A stretch of DNA of 64,000 nt from Gracilimonas sp. (GCF_017641085.1 NZ_JAEPPI010000001.1:1054001-1118000), one strand, 5' to 3'. Counted from the first letter of the stretch, positions 24,770-36,019 are shown. Made by a program: numbers and translations. Notes: generated by a model not told the origin, from the letters alone.

Positions 24770-26017
24770 ATGGAGGCGGCAACCAAGAAATCCGAAAAGC
24801 TATCAGAACTGGTTCAGCCGGTTATTGATCAATTACCCCGAACTTCCAGGGGAATAGATCGCCACGTCCAGTTGGGAAATGTGGTTGATAACCTGGGGGA
24901 CGATCACCGGGAGAGTCTTTCGGATATATTAGACGGCTACCTGAAAAGGATGCTGAAGAATGATGCTTCTGATATTGATTTAGGTGGTCCTGGCTGTGAT
25001 GGCAGGGTTTGGTACCGAATTTATGGTGACAAAAAACCTGCAAAAGTACCCGTAAGCCTATCTTTGGATGAAACGAATGTACTATTGCATAACGCTATTC
25101 TTCCATCCCAGAGAAAAAAGCTAATAGAAGACAAGAATCTTGACTTTTCTTATTCAATAGAGCTTGGAAACGGCAAACAACAGCGTTTTCGGGCCGATAT
25201 GTATTTTGACCTGGAGCACCTTGCGCTCAACATGCGTAAGATTGACAATACCATCCGCCCATTTAAGAACCTGAACGTACATACAGAGGTAGCCAAAGCT
25301 CTCAGTTTAAAGTACTACAAGTACGGTTTAACGCTTATTACTGGTATTACGGGTTCCGGTAAGTCATCTACACTGGATACCATTATAGACGCCAACAATC
25401 GGACGGTTGATTCTCATATTGTAATTATAGCCTCTCCGGTTGAATTAATACACACACCCATCAAATCGGTGGTTCGACACAGGGAAGTAGGCCGGGATGT
25501 TGAATCTTTTAAAGAAGGTGCAGTGCAGGCTCTTCGTCAGGATCCGGATATTATTGTGATTGGTGAGCTTCGAGATCCCGAAACTATTATGACAGCCCTG
25601 GAAATTACTGATTCCGGTCACAAAACCTTCGGAACTCTTCACACATCATCAGCCATGGAGAGTATTGAGCGTATTTTGGGTGAGGTTCCAACAGAAGAGC
25701 AGAACAGGGTTCGGGTGAGGTTGGCTGATGTTTTGACGTGCGTTGTCAGTCAAAAACTGGTCCCCAGCCTGGATGGAAAACGAGTATTAGCTAAAGAAGT
25801 ATTGATGGTAAACACTTCTGTCAGGGCAGCAATTCGCAATAATAATATAGGGGAGATCTATCAGATGTTGATGGAAGGCGGAGAAAAAGGGATGAATACG
25901 ATGGAACAAGATCTTAAGAGGCTGTACACCGATGGTATTATTTCTAAAGAAAATGCACTAAATCACGCCAACAACAAAACTAAAATGGTTCAACTGCTAA
26001 GTGAAGTTAATTACTAA
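24770..26017 (+). CDS. PilT-like retraction ATPase
   Basis: A 415-residue ATPase resembling PilT/PilU, which powers pilus retraction. The core has Walker A GITGSGKSST (~191-200), Walker B DPDIIVIGELRD (~255-266), a TLHT/SA segment and a VRVRLADVLTCVVSQKL helix. The Asp-box reads IIASPVEL (~219) instead of the usual TIEDPIEF, losing two acidic residues. An N-terminal extension of about 50 residues is longer than PilT's. It is followed nine bases later by the PilMN fusion. Confidence 0.88.
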   Translation: MEAATKKSEKLSELVQPVIDQLPRTSRGIDRHVQLGNVVDNLGDDHRESLSDILDGYLKRMLKNDASDIDLGGPGCDGRVWYRIYGDKKPAKVPVSLSLDETNVLLHNAILPSQRKKLIEDKNLDFSYSIELGNGKQQRFRADMYFDLEHLALNMRKIDNTIRPFKNLNVHTEVAKALSLKYYKYGLTLITGITGSGKSSTLDTIIDANNRTVDSHIVIIASPVELIHTPIKSVVRHREVGRDVESFKEGAVQALRQDPDIIVIGELRDPETIMTALEITDSGHKTFGTLHTSSAMESIERILGEVPTEEQNRVRVRLADVLTCVVSQKLVPSLDGKRVLAKEVLMVNTSVRAAIRNNNIGEIYQMLMEGGEKGMNTMEQDLKRLYTDGIISKENALNHANNKTKMVQLLSEVNY

Positions 26018-26025
26018 GGCTGAAT

Positions 26026-27765
26026 ATGTTATCTAATAAGACATATACCGGAATTGTTGTTGACGAAGAGTTTCTGAAAGTTGCCCGTATTAAAATTACC
26101 GGTAAACAGGTTTCGTTAGTCAGTTTGGACAAAGTGCGCCTGGTGGAGAGCCTTAAGGGCAAAGCTAAAGCTGCCAAAGAAGAAGAAACAGTTGATGTTT
26201 TTGACAGCATTGATGACAGCCTTGATGATGAAGATGTAATTTTTGGTCTGGAAGAAGAGGAAGAAGATCAAACCGAGGAGTTGGATTTAGATGCTTTTGA
26301 GGATGATCTCGATGACCTTGATTTTGATAATCTCGACGATTTAGAGGGTTCCGATGAGATCGTTGATACCGATATGGTCGACGAAACCGAAGCGGCGGCA
26401 TCTAATGAACTGCTATTATATAACCTTTTAAGCTCTACAGATTCCAAGAGGGTGGATGTTGGTCTAAGTATCCCTGCCGGACAAACTATTTTCCAGATCC
26501 TTAAAGATGTTGACTTTTCCGAGACCAAAAAGAAAGACCTTCAGATTATCGTAGATGATCGTCTCGAAGCCCTTCATGGGGTATCCAAAGCCGAAGATTA
26601 TTACTCATATTCGGTACGTGATGACGGAGCCCTGCTCCTTACCTCTATTGATGATGAGCCGGATTTACTGAAACTGATGAACCGAACCCGTGACATGTAT
26701 CGCGGAAAATTGTTCATCAATGAGATCTTACCGGATGAAATTCTTCTATTGGGGCTGATCAGGGCAAATTATGAGCTTGAGATAAACAGTATTACCGGTG
26801 TGGTTCAGTTTGGTGAAAAGACCAGCAGAATCCTGTTTTTAAAAGGCTCTCAGCTATGGATTGTATCACCGATAATTACCGAAGGAATTAAGAATCCTAA
26901 ATTTCTGAATACAATATTCAGTAAAATCCTTTTCCAGCTCGATACCGGTGAGGTTCCGAACCTTGATCGGCTTATCATATGTAATAATTCGCTGGGAGAT
27001 GATGCAATCGAGTTCTTTGAGGAGCGTTTTCAGGATGTAAACGTTTCAGAGTTTGAATTTTCTGATGATTTCTTTGACGCCGAAGATATCAATCCTTCCT
27101 CCATTCCTGCTTTCACTACTGCAATTGGTGCTGCATGGTCGGCTTCCGGATTTCAAAAAGACAATTTCCCAAGCATTTCTTTCTTGCCTAGTTATGTAAT
27201 AGACAGGCAGAAGATTTTTAAGCTGCAATGGCATGGATTTTTACTATTGCTTTTGATTTTGCTTACGCCAATTGTATCAAACCACTTTTATACTCAGAAT
27301 GCGGTAGAAATAGATCGCCTGAGAAATGAAGTGAGCACATTAAATTCTCAAATACAATCGCTTGAGCCCACCGTTCAGCGTTATAATCAAATAAGTTCCG
27401 ACTTAGAACAAATTCAGGCTAAGCTTGTGCTATTGAGTGAGCTGAACCAGGGAACCTTACGCTGGAGCAAGAACCTCGATCGAATTAATAGTGGGGTAGA
27501 TGATGTAAACTCTGTCTGGCTCACTTCAGCTACCACTCTCCCAAATGGTGATATCGAATTAAGCGGATATGCTGTTTACAGAGAGCGAATAGCAGAGTTG
27601 GCGGATGTATTTGAAGATGCAACGCTTTTGAATGTTACCTCAGATCAAATCCGGGAACAGGATGTTTACAGCTTTACTTATGTTGTTTCAGAGTTTTTTG
27701 AGGATGAAAGCATTTACACCCCACAAAGTGTGCAGGGAATTGAAGAATTAATACAAGGGAACTAA
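26026..27765 (+). CDS. PilM-PilN fusion protein (GspL-like)
   Basis: A 579-residue protein. Residues ~1-50 and ~130-390 make an actin-like PilM/GspL-cytoplasmic domain (GIVVDEE, LLSSTD, VGLSIPAG, TSRILFLKG, AIGAAWSA). They are interrupted by a strongly acidic, Glu/Asp-rich insert (~53-125). A single membrane span (~398-421), a coiled coil (~425-475) and a PilN-like periplasmic ferredoxin-fold domain (~490-579, LPNGDIELSGYA) follow. In typical pili PilM and PilN are separate; here they are joined as in GspL of type II systems. The acidic insert is unusual. Confidence 0.82.
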   Translation: MLSNKTYTGIVVDEEFLKVARIKITGKQVSLVSLDKVRLVESLKGKAKAAKEEETVDVFDSIDDSLDDEDVIFGLEEEEEDQTEELDLDAFEDDLDDLDFDNLDDLEGSDEIVDTDMVDETEAAASNELLLYNLLSSTDSKRVDVGLSIPAGQTIFQILKDVDFSETKKKDLQIIVDDRLEALHGVSKAEDYYSYSVRDDGALLLTSIDDEPDLLKLMNRTRDMYRGKLFINEILPDEILLLGLIRANYELEINSITGVVQFGEKTSRILFLKGSQLWIVSPIITEGIKNPKFLNTIFSKILFQLDTGEVPNLDRLIICNNSLGDDAIEFFEERFQDVNVSEFEFSDDFFDAEDINPSSIPAFTTAIGAAWSASGFQKDNFPSISFLPSYVIDRQKIFKLQWHGFLLLLLILLTPIVSNHFYTQNAVEIDRLRNEVSTLNSQIQSLEPTVQRYNQISSDLEQIQAKLVLLSELNQGTLRWSKNLDRINSGVDDVNSVWLTSATTLPNGDIELSGYAVYRERIAELADVFEDATLLNVTSDQIREQDVYSFTYVVSEFFEDESIYTPQSVQGIEELIQGN

Positions 27766-27772
27766 TAGTCAA

Positions 27773-28642
27773 TTGTCATACGCGGTCCGAAATACCATCA
27801 TTCTGTTAGTAACACTTACGCTGTTTGTAGGTGCTGCTTTCTCTTATATCAAGTTTTTCCAAATGTCTGAATTGCAAGAGCTTCAGACTTCGGTAACGGA
27901 AAAGCAAAAGGATTTTAACAGCAAGAAGGCTACCAGTGACGCCTTTCCGGCTTTAAATCAAAGATACCAACAGGCGCTTTCTATCATTGAAAATGCAGAT
28001 AAATCCCTTTTTAAATCACCTAACCCAGATGATATTTACGATTATCTGAACTATATAAGTAATAGCAGTACATCGTCTAAAGTGTTTTTTGATTTTGTTT
28101 TCGTTGACTCCACAGCTCAGGATCAGTATGGAATTGTGAATGCTGAAATAAACGGATACGGCTCTTACACTAACTTCGTGAACTTTGTGAATAAGATTGA
28201 GAACAGCCAGCTGTTGAATAAAATCTCTGAGATTACACTCACACCGCCCAGCTCTAATCCTGAAGAGCTCAATGACATTACTTTTACTTTTATTTTAGAA
28301 AGCTATTACGAGCGCATCCCCATCCAGGATGGTTTGACACTGACCAGCCAGCTCACAATGGATGAACGCGTTTCAACATTTAACCCATTTTACCCACTTA
28401 TACAGGAAGTAATTCCTCCTAATGATGATAATCTCATTAATGTGGAACAAAGCAGATTAATAGGCCTTACTGCATCGCGAATATTTCTCGTAGATCAGGG
28501 AGGAAACATAAATTCACTTAGAAAAGGGGATGAAGTGTACCTTGGTGAATTAGAATCTATAGACCTTAAAAATAAATCCGCTACTTTTAATCTAAACAAA
28601 GGTGGCATCACGGAATTGGTTACCTTGGAGATAGAGCGATGA
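27773..28642 (+). CDS. PilO-PilP fusion protein
   Basis: A 289-residue protein that starts at TTG. An N-terminal membrane span (~8-28), a coiled coil (~30-75) and a PilO-like periplasmic domain (~80-190, ending TFTFILESYY) come first. A C-terminal ~70-residue domain follows (~218-289) with a LTASRIFLVDQGG...KGDEVYLGELESI pattern. That pattern matches the PilP/GspC homology-region domain that contacts the secretin. Joining PilO and PilP in one chain replaces the separate lipoprotein PilP. Its stop overlaps the secretin start by four bases (ATGA). Confidence 0.75.
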   Translation: MSYAVRNTIILLVTLTLFVGAAFSYIKFFQMSELQELQTSVTEKQKDFNSKKATSDAFPALNQRYQQALSIIENADKSLFKSPNPDDIYDYLNYISNSSTSSKVFFDFVFVDSTAQDQYGIVNAEINGYGSYTNFVNFVNKIENSQLLNKISEITLTPPSSNPEELNDITFTFILESYYERIPIQDGLTLTSQLTMDERVSTFNPFYPLIQEVIPPNDDNLINVEQSRLIGLTASRIFLVDQGGNINSLRKGDEVYLGELESIDLKNKSATFNLNKGGITELVTLEIER

Positions 28643-30549
28643 AACCCATGAAAGCAACATTCTACACAAAAGGTTTTTTGTCATTAGTCCTTTTCGGCTT
28701 GGTAAGTTTACTACAACCGCAGCTTGTACATGCTCAGGTAGTCGATCCTCTAAAAGAATACACCAATCCGGAAGAGATCGTAGCTTTCGACAAAAGCACG
28801 ACCTACAACGAGGCTATTGAGATAATTAATACCTTTGCCCAGGAATTTGAAAACAGGTTTATTGTTGACAATTCTGCTTACAGCGGAACCATTGGTGTGA
28901 CGTTGCCAGCCATGCACTGGAAAGATGCGCTTCAATACATCATGCGGTTTAATAACCTTGAGCTGGAAGAATACGAAGACTTTTATGAAATAAATGTTCC
29001 GGCACCTCCTACTACTGGAACTACAACTCAGGCTTCAGGTGGGGGTTCTAACGCATCTCAGGGCCAACCTCCAACAGCTACAACCCGAACGCAGGAAGTG
29101 CGTATTAATGCTACATTTTTTGAAGGGAATAAAAGAGCACTTCAGGAAATCGGGATAGACTGGTCCACACTGACAAGTGACGTACCTGCTAATTTGGGAG
29201 ATTTTGTAGGTGCTGATGGGAATCAAGGCATCCCATCTACCGATTTTAACGATCAGTTCGTATCCGTTAACTCCTACAACGCTGCCAGTGTTTCTCAGAA
29301 TGCCTTTAACGCCCTTGTTAATTTAGGCGAAGTCGGTCCCGGAATCAGTGTACAAGCGTTATTCAGTGCTTTTGAGGCTGATAACCTTGGTAAGGTTTTG
29401 GCTACTCCATCTATTAAAGTAGTGGATGGCGAAGAGGGAAATATCCAGGTAGGGCAGGATTTCTCTATTAAACAGCGTGATATAGCCGGTAACGTGACGG
29501 ATAACTTTATTAGTACAGGAACCATTCTTACCGTAACTCCTGAAATTATCAGTCAGGGCGACACCTCTTTTATCTATCTCTCGCTGGAAGTAGAACGTTC
29601 TACCGTTCTGCCCGATGTAGTTAGTACCATTGTAAACAAACAGGAAGCAACAACTTCAGCTATCCTGCTGAATGGCGAAGCAACCTATGTTGCCGGATTG
29701 TATCGAACGGAAGAATCTTCAGTGCGAAGGGGAGTTCCCATTCTCAAAGATTTACCGGGTTGGTTCTTTGGTCTCCGTTATTTATTTGGATATAACTCCA
29801 AAGACTATTCCGAGAATGAATTGATTATCATCGTGCAGGCTGAGTTGATTAAACCGGTTTCAGAACGAATTTCAGATCGCAAGCTTACTAAACGCGAAGT
29901 GCTGAACAATACCCGCGATGGTATGCGAACCGATTTAGACCGCGTGTTTACCACCGAAACGTTTGATATGCCCGTGGAGGAAGAAATAGCTGAGGCTCAG
30001 CAGGAAGAACAACCGGCCATGGACGATTCAACCCTTGCGGAAACGGACAAGGATAATACCCAGCCGGATACCATGACTGTTGAGGAACAACCGGTAGATG
30101 CCGAAGAAGAGGATGCACTTACGGATGAGCAACAGGAACTGGCTAAAGATTTAAGTATGCCTGTTGATAAGCCGGAATTAATGGTGGTTGTACCGAAGGC
30201 ATTCAATTTGGATGAATATCTGGAGTACCAACAGAATGAGCAGCAAGTAGAGACCATGCAGGAAGAGACCTCCAATTTAAAATACTTTGTGATTGGCGGT
30301 TCATTTCTTGTTCCGGGTAATGCACAGAACTTTAAATCCACTCTTGAGCAAGAAGGCTATAACACACAAATCCTGTTTAACCCCGAAACCCGATTTAACT
30401 ACGTAGCTTACGAAGGGTTTGCCGATTTCAATACGGCTGTTGAACGAACGCTTGAAATCAGGGACAGCTTTAACAGTGAAGCGTGGTTGTTTACTCTGAG
30501 AAACGGCAACAACCCGAATGCTGAGCGGGTTAACGGCAGCAGCGAATAA
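28639..30549 (+). CDS. Secretin (GspD/PilQ-like) with C-terminal SPOR domain
   Basis: A 636-residue outer-membrane secretin. A signal peptide cleaves after VHA (residue 32) and an STN/N0 domain (~50-112) follows. A GT/S-rich linker (~115-145) precedes the secretin core (~150-415), which carries GEATYVAGLYR, VPILKDLPG and ENELIIIVQAELI. A long acidic linker (~440-540) leads to a C-terminal SPOR domain (~547-628), with YFVIGGSF and an A-YEGFADF segment. SPOR domains bind denuded glycan strands of peptidoglycan, so this secretin could be tethered to the wall. No pilotin gene is adjacent. Confidence 0.88.
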   Translation: MKPMKATFYTKGFLSLVLFGLVSLLQPQLVHAQVVDPLKEYTNPEEIVAFDKSTTYNEAIEIINTFAQEFENRFIVDNSAYSGTIGVTLPAMHWKDALQYIMRFNNLELEEYEDFYEINVPAPPTTGTTTQASGGGSNASQGQPPTATTRTQEVRINATFFEGNKRALQEIGIDWSTLTSDVPANLGDFVGADGNQGIPSTDFNDQFVSVNSYNAASVSQNAFNALVNLGEVGPGISVQALFSAFEADNLGKVLATPSIKVVDGEEGNIQVGQDFSIKQRDIAGNVTDNFISTGTILTVTPEIISQGDTSFIYLSLEVERSTVLPDVVSTIVNKQEATTSAILLNGEATYVAGLYRTEESSVRRGVPILKDLPGWFFGLRYLFGYNSKDYSENELIIIVQAELIKPVSERISDRKLTKREVLNNTRDGMRTDLDRVFTTETFDMPVEEEIAEAQQEEQPAMDDSTLAETDKDNTQPDTMTVEEQPVDAEEEDALTDEQQELAKDLSMPVDKPELMVVVPKAFNLDEYLEYQQNEQQVETMQEETSNLKYFVIGGSFLVPGNAQNFKSTLEQEGYNTQILFNPETRFNYVAYEGFADFNTAVERTLEIRDSFNSEAWLFTLRNGNNPNAERVNGSSE

Positions 30550-30555
30550 AAATAA

Positions 30556-31338
30556 TCAGGAGTGAGCCTTCAGGTACTGAATTGAAACCCGGTTAAAAGC
30601 TTCGGGTCGCTCCACGTTGCAAACGTGCCCGCAATTTTCGATTACCTTGAGAGTAGAATTCTTGTGCTTTTCCACGATCTGTTTAACAGGAGGGAGAAAC
30701 ATATAATCTTCACTGCCCATCACGTATAGCATTGGGGATTCAACCTCTTTTTCTTTGAAGTACCGAAGGAGCGGATTAACTTCATTGGTAAGCTTAAACC
30801 ATCGCAAAAATTCCTTCTGATATAATTTCTTCGCTTCTCGGATAAACAAGTTTCTGGATTTGGCGTGATGTTTCTTAGGCATAATAATCCAGGCAAACAG
30901 CTTGTATAACCACATGTAGGGGATGAACCGTTTGAACATGTGCCCGACAAAGACAAGAATTCTGGAGCGGACATTAAGCCGTGTGATGGCCCCACAAAGA
31001 ATAGAAGATTTGACGCGATTGGGTGCAATTTCGGCAATAGTACGGATGATAATTGTACCAAGGGAGACCCCTATAAAATGAGCCTTTTCAATGTTGAGGT
31101 GGTCCAGCACATCCAGAATGTCCTGACTTATAAACTCAAATGAATAGTTCTCTTCATAATACTTCTGAAGCAGATCTTTTGACTTTCCATGTCCGCGCAG
31201 ATCAACCATAAGCACATTAAAATGCTTCTTGAAATCCCTTAGCTGACTAAACCAGATAGATGAGCTTCCGCCGGCACCGTGCACAAACACGACCCAGTCT
31301 CTCTTTTCAGATGATTTATATTCTTTGTAGTACAACAT
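30556..31338 (-). CDS. Alpha/beta hydrolase
   Basis: A 260-residue hydrolase with oxyanion loop HGAGG (20-24), nucleophile elbow GVSLG (S92), acid D210 and H237 (CGH). All triad positions of the alpha/beta-hydrolase fold are intact. No signal peptide. The family includes esterases, haloperoxidases and C-C hydrolases, so substrate specificity is open. It is convergent with the secretin gene at a gap of only six bases. Confidence 0.85.
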   Translation of the reverse strand: MLYYKEYKSSEKRDWVVFVHGAGGSSSIWFSQLRDFKKHFNVLMVDLRGHGKSKDLLQKYYEENYSFEFISQDILDVLDHLNIEKAHFIGVSLGTIIIRTIAEIAPNRVKSSILCGAITRLNVRSRILVFVGHMFKRFIPYMWLYKLFAWIIMPKKHHAKSRNLFIREAKKLYQKEFLRWFKLTNEVNPLLRYFKEKEVESPMLYVMGSEDYMFLPPVKQIVEKHKNSTLKVIENCGHVCNVERPEAFNRVSIQYLKAHS

Positions 31339-31605
31339 ATTTAATGGTACAAATATATATCAATTAAGTAAATATCTAAGCAACTCAAGCTGGCATGCAA
31401 TTGAAATTAATCCTAATCCAGCCAGTAGCTCTTTATACGTCAGGGAAGCTGTTGATATAATCATTTATGATACGGCTCCTTTCCATAAACTAATTTTGAT
31501 GATGTAGAGTTTAGATTTCTACCCAAACTGATACCTATATCCACTAACTAAAATCAGCATGACAAAAAGCCCTGTTTTTCTGAAAGAAATTGTTAATTTC
31601 TGCCC

Positions 31606-32415
31606 ATGAATTTTCTACGGGCTATTATAAAATTATTCAGCTTTCTGGTTTCAACCTTGTTTTTCTATTCCCTGATTATGCTGTGTCTGTTTGCTTCGGT
31701 TGTTGGGTTGAACTATGAAAAATGCCGGGGGTATCTTCTTAGGAGCTGGGGTAAGGTGTGTTGCCGGATAATAGGTATACATATTGAAGTTAAGAACGAT
31801 GCTCCTGAACCGCCATTTTTGTTGGTTTCCAACCATCTGAGTTACATTGACATTTTCGTGCTATTTTCGCAGTTAAGATGCCTTTTTGTGGCAAAGAGTG
31901 ATGTAAAAGCCTGGCCGTTAATCGGTTTTATTATTAGAACATGCGGTATTTTATTTATTGACAGGAACAGAAAACGGGATGTAACCAGGGTCAACAAACT
32001 CATCTCTAAAAATATAAATACCAATCAGGGCATTATCATTTTTCCGGAAGGGACCACCAGTCCGGGTTACGAAATATTACCATTCCGGTCTTCATTACTG
32101 GAATACCCTGCGTCCCGGCAATTTCCTGTTTCTACCGTTGCCGTTTCTTACAGAACCGAACCGGAAGAAGCTCCGGCTTACGAAACCATTTGTTGGTGGG
32201 ATGATACCCCATTCTTTGTACATTTCTTCAACCTGCTGAAACTAAAATCCTTTACAGCCGTTGTTAATTTTGGTCCGGATGAAATCACGGCCAACGATCG
32301 AAAAGTATTAGCTGAACGATTGAAAAGTGAAATTGAGGAACAGTTCGTACCCGTTATTTCTGAAACAGAATTTCTTGATCAAAACAGGGAATTCACACCC
32401 ATTGCATTCTCTTAA
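31606..32415 (+). CDS. Lysophosphatidate acyltransferase-like protein (PlsC family)
   Basis: A 269-residue membrane acyltransferase with an N-terminal span (~8-34), the catalytic HX4D motif in NHLSYID (H77, D82) and the substrate motif FPEGT (146-150). It would acylate lysophosphatidic acid or a related lysolipid at the inner membrane. A GNPSR-like second motif reads LFIDRNRKRD. It precedes a DedA-family gene by 21 bases. It differs in sequence from the partial acyltransferase at the start of the window. Confidence 0.88.
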   Translation: MNFLRAIIKLFSFLVSTLFFYSLIMLCLFASVVGLNYEKCRGYLLRSWGKVCCRIIGIHIEVKNDAPEPPFLLVSNHLSYIDIFVLFSQLRCLFVAKSDVKAWPLIGFIIRTCGILFIDRNRKRDVTRVNKLISKNINTNQGIIIFPEGTTSPGYEILPFRSSLLEYPASRQFPVSTVAVSYRTEPEEAPAYETICWWDDTPFFVHFFNLLKLKSFTAVVNFGPDEITANDRKVLAERLKSEIEEQFVPVISETEFLDQNREFTPIAFS

Positions 32416-32436
32416 TTCCATGAGGAAACTCTGTTC

Positions 32437-33213
32437 GTGAAGCTTATTCATTTCTGCATATTTCTGATCTTAGTAGTGGGTACAACCGTTCCGGTCTCAG
32501 GCACTCCAAAGCAAGCCACTGACTCAGTTTTTCAAGATATGGGGGCTCCAGATACAACCGGGCAGCTTTCTGATACCTTAAAGCTAAAAAAGGACAGCCT
32601 TCAGAAGCTGGTGCCTTACCTGGATGACGTTGAGGCTGACTCGAAGAATAAGCTTTTAGTACTGTATATGTTAGCGATCATTCTGGCTACATTTATGAGT
32701 GAAGATCTTGCATGTATAGGAGCCGGACTGATGGCTGCACAGGGACTCATTGATTTCTGGCCGGCAGCCATAGCCGCAACAGCCGGAATTTATATAGGAG
32801 ATTTCACCCTGTATTTTGCCGGTCGGTTAATGGGGAATGGTATTTTCAATATCCCGCCATTTAAATGGATGGTAAAAAAAGAAAATGTGTACAGTGCCGA
32901 AGCCTGGTTTGAAAAGAAAGGCCCTGTAATTTTAGTATTGAGTCGTTTTATTCCGGGAAGCCGGTTTCCGGTGTATCTGAGTGCCGGCATCTTAAAAACG
33001 GGATTCTGGACCTTCCTTCTATATTTTGGATTAACCGCACTGCTTTGGACGCCCACTTTTGTATGGCTTTCCGTGTTTGCCGGTAATGAATTGCTGCTTT
33101 TTTATGAAGCCTATGAAGAGTATGCCGTTTGGGCCGCGTTGGTCGTCTTTATCTTTATTCTTGTTCTGCTTAAATATTTGGTTCCGTTAATGAAGAAGAA
33201 GTTTGGGGTTTAA
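32437..33213 (+). CDS. DedA/VTT family membrane protein
   Basis: A 258-residue protein starting at GTG. A signal-like hydrophobic start (1-22) precedes a polar stretch (~25-70). The VTT (DedA/SNARE-associated) domain follows with the re-entrant motif SEDLACIGAG and the conserved FIPGSRFPVYLSAG segment. DedA-family proteins move lipid carriers (for example undecaprenyl phosphate or phospholipids) across the inner membrane. The link to the upstream acyltransferase gene suggests a joint lipid function. The exposed N-terminal polar region is longer than in typical DedA proteins. Confidence 0.88.
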   Translation: MKLIHFCIFLILVVGTTVPVSGTPKQATDSVFQDMGAPDTTGQLSDTLKLKKDSLQKLVPYLDDVEADSKNKLLVLYMLAIILATFMSEDLACIGAGLMAAQGLIDFWPAAIAATAGIYIGDFTLYFAGRLMGNGIFNIPPFKWMVKKENVYSAEAWFEKKGPVILVLSRFIPGSRFPVYLSAGILKTGFWTFLLYFGLTALLWTPTFVWLSVFAGNELLLFYEAYEEYAVWAALVVFIFILVLLKYLVPLMKKKFGV

Positions 33214-33230
33214 AACGGTTCTTTTCATCC

Positions 33231-33263
33231 AAAAAAAAGCCCGACTCTTTTCAGAACCGGGCT
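33231..33263 (-). terminator. Terminator after the isocitrate dehydrogenase gene
   Basis: AGCCCG (33238-33243) pairs with CGGGCT (33258-33263); read on the minus strand the stem is followed by eight T. It lies 22 bases beyond the icd stop and also separates it from the convergent DedA gene. Confidence 0.85.
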
Positions 33264-33285
33264 CTTCAGTTTAGTTTGCTTGAAA

Positions 33286-35517
<2,232 letters not shown>

Positions 35518-35631
35518 TTAAATAAATGGTTAATGTTCAATAATTAAATGTGAAGATCGAAAAAATGGTTTCCGAAGAAAAATTCAGGGGCAGGGAGTTT
35601 ACAAATTTTAGAAGCAAAAGAACATTCGAAA

Positions 35632-35712
35632 GAATATCGAACATTCAATAATGAAGTACACGGCAAGTACTTTAGCCCAGATTCATTATTCCTGATGGAA
35701 TGTTCGATATTC
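35632..35712. repeat. Inverted repeat with 15-bp arms
   Basis: GAATATCGAACATTC (35632-35646) is exactly complementary to GAATGTTCGATATTC (35698-35712). Just inside, AATAATGA (35647-35654) pairs with TCATTATT (35683-35690), so the arm extends to ~23 bp. Read from 35632 the left arm is roughly 7-periodic (GAATATC, GAACATT, CAATAAT, GAAGTAC), echoing the heptad arrays at 13336 and 15386. It sits in the 280-base gap between icd and a small membrane protein gene; no T-run follows. Confidence 0.7.
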
Positions 35713-35794
35713 ACCCGTCAAATTCTGTATATTAGATAAGATTTGGCAACCACCTGCGTTAGCCATCCAAAGCCAATAAAATTGAGGTGTTGTT

Positions 35795-36001
35795 ATGATC
35801 AGACCGATGTTCGGCTTCCGGCCTAAACCCAAAAAATTTGATTACCCGTTTCGCTATTACGATCCCGAAAAGGATGAAAAAGAAAAGCGCCGAAAGCGGA
35901 TCAAATTTGAGACCCATACAAGACGAAGACCGGCACAATTTACCCGCGTGGTTTTTTACGCGGCATGCCTTGCCCTTATTGTTTATTTAATTTCACTTTA
36001 A
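35795..36001 (+). CDS. Small single-span membrane protein
   Basis: A 68-residue, very basic protein: Arg/Lys-rich cytoplasmic part (residues 1-46, with EKDEKEKRRKR), then one C-terminal membrane helix (~48-67). No family recognised. It ends 18 bases before mutL on the same strand. Its strongly basic cytoplasmic region could bind nucleic acid or lipid head groups. Confidence 0.55.
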   Translation: MIRPMFGFRPKPKKFDYPFRYYDPEKDEKEKRRKRIKFETHTRRRPAQFTRVVFYAACLALIVYLISL

Positions 36002-36019
36002 AATACGTACAGACAACCA

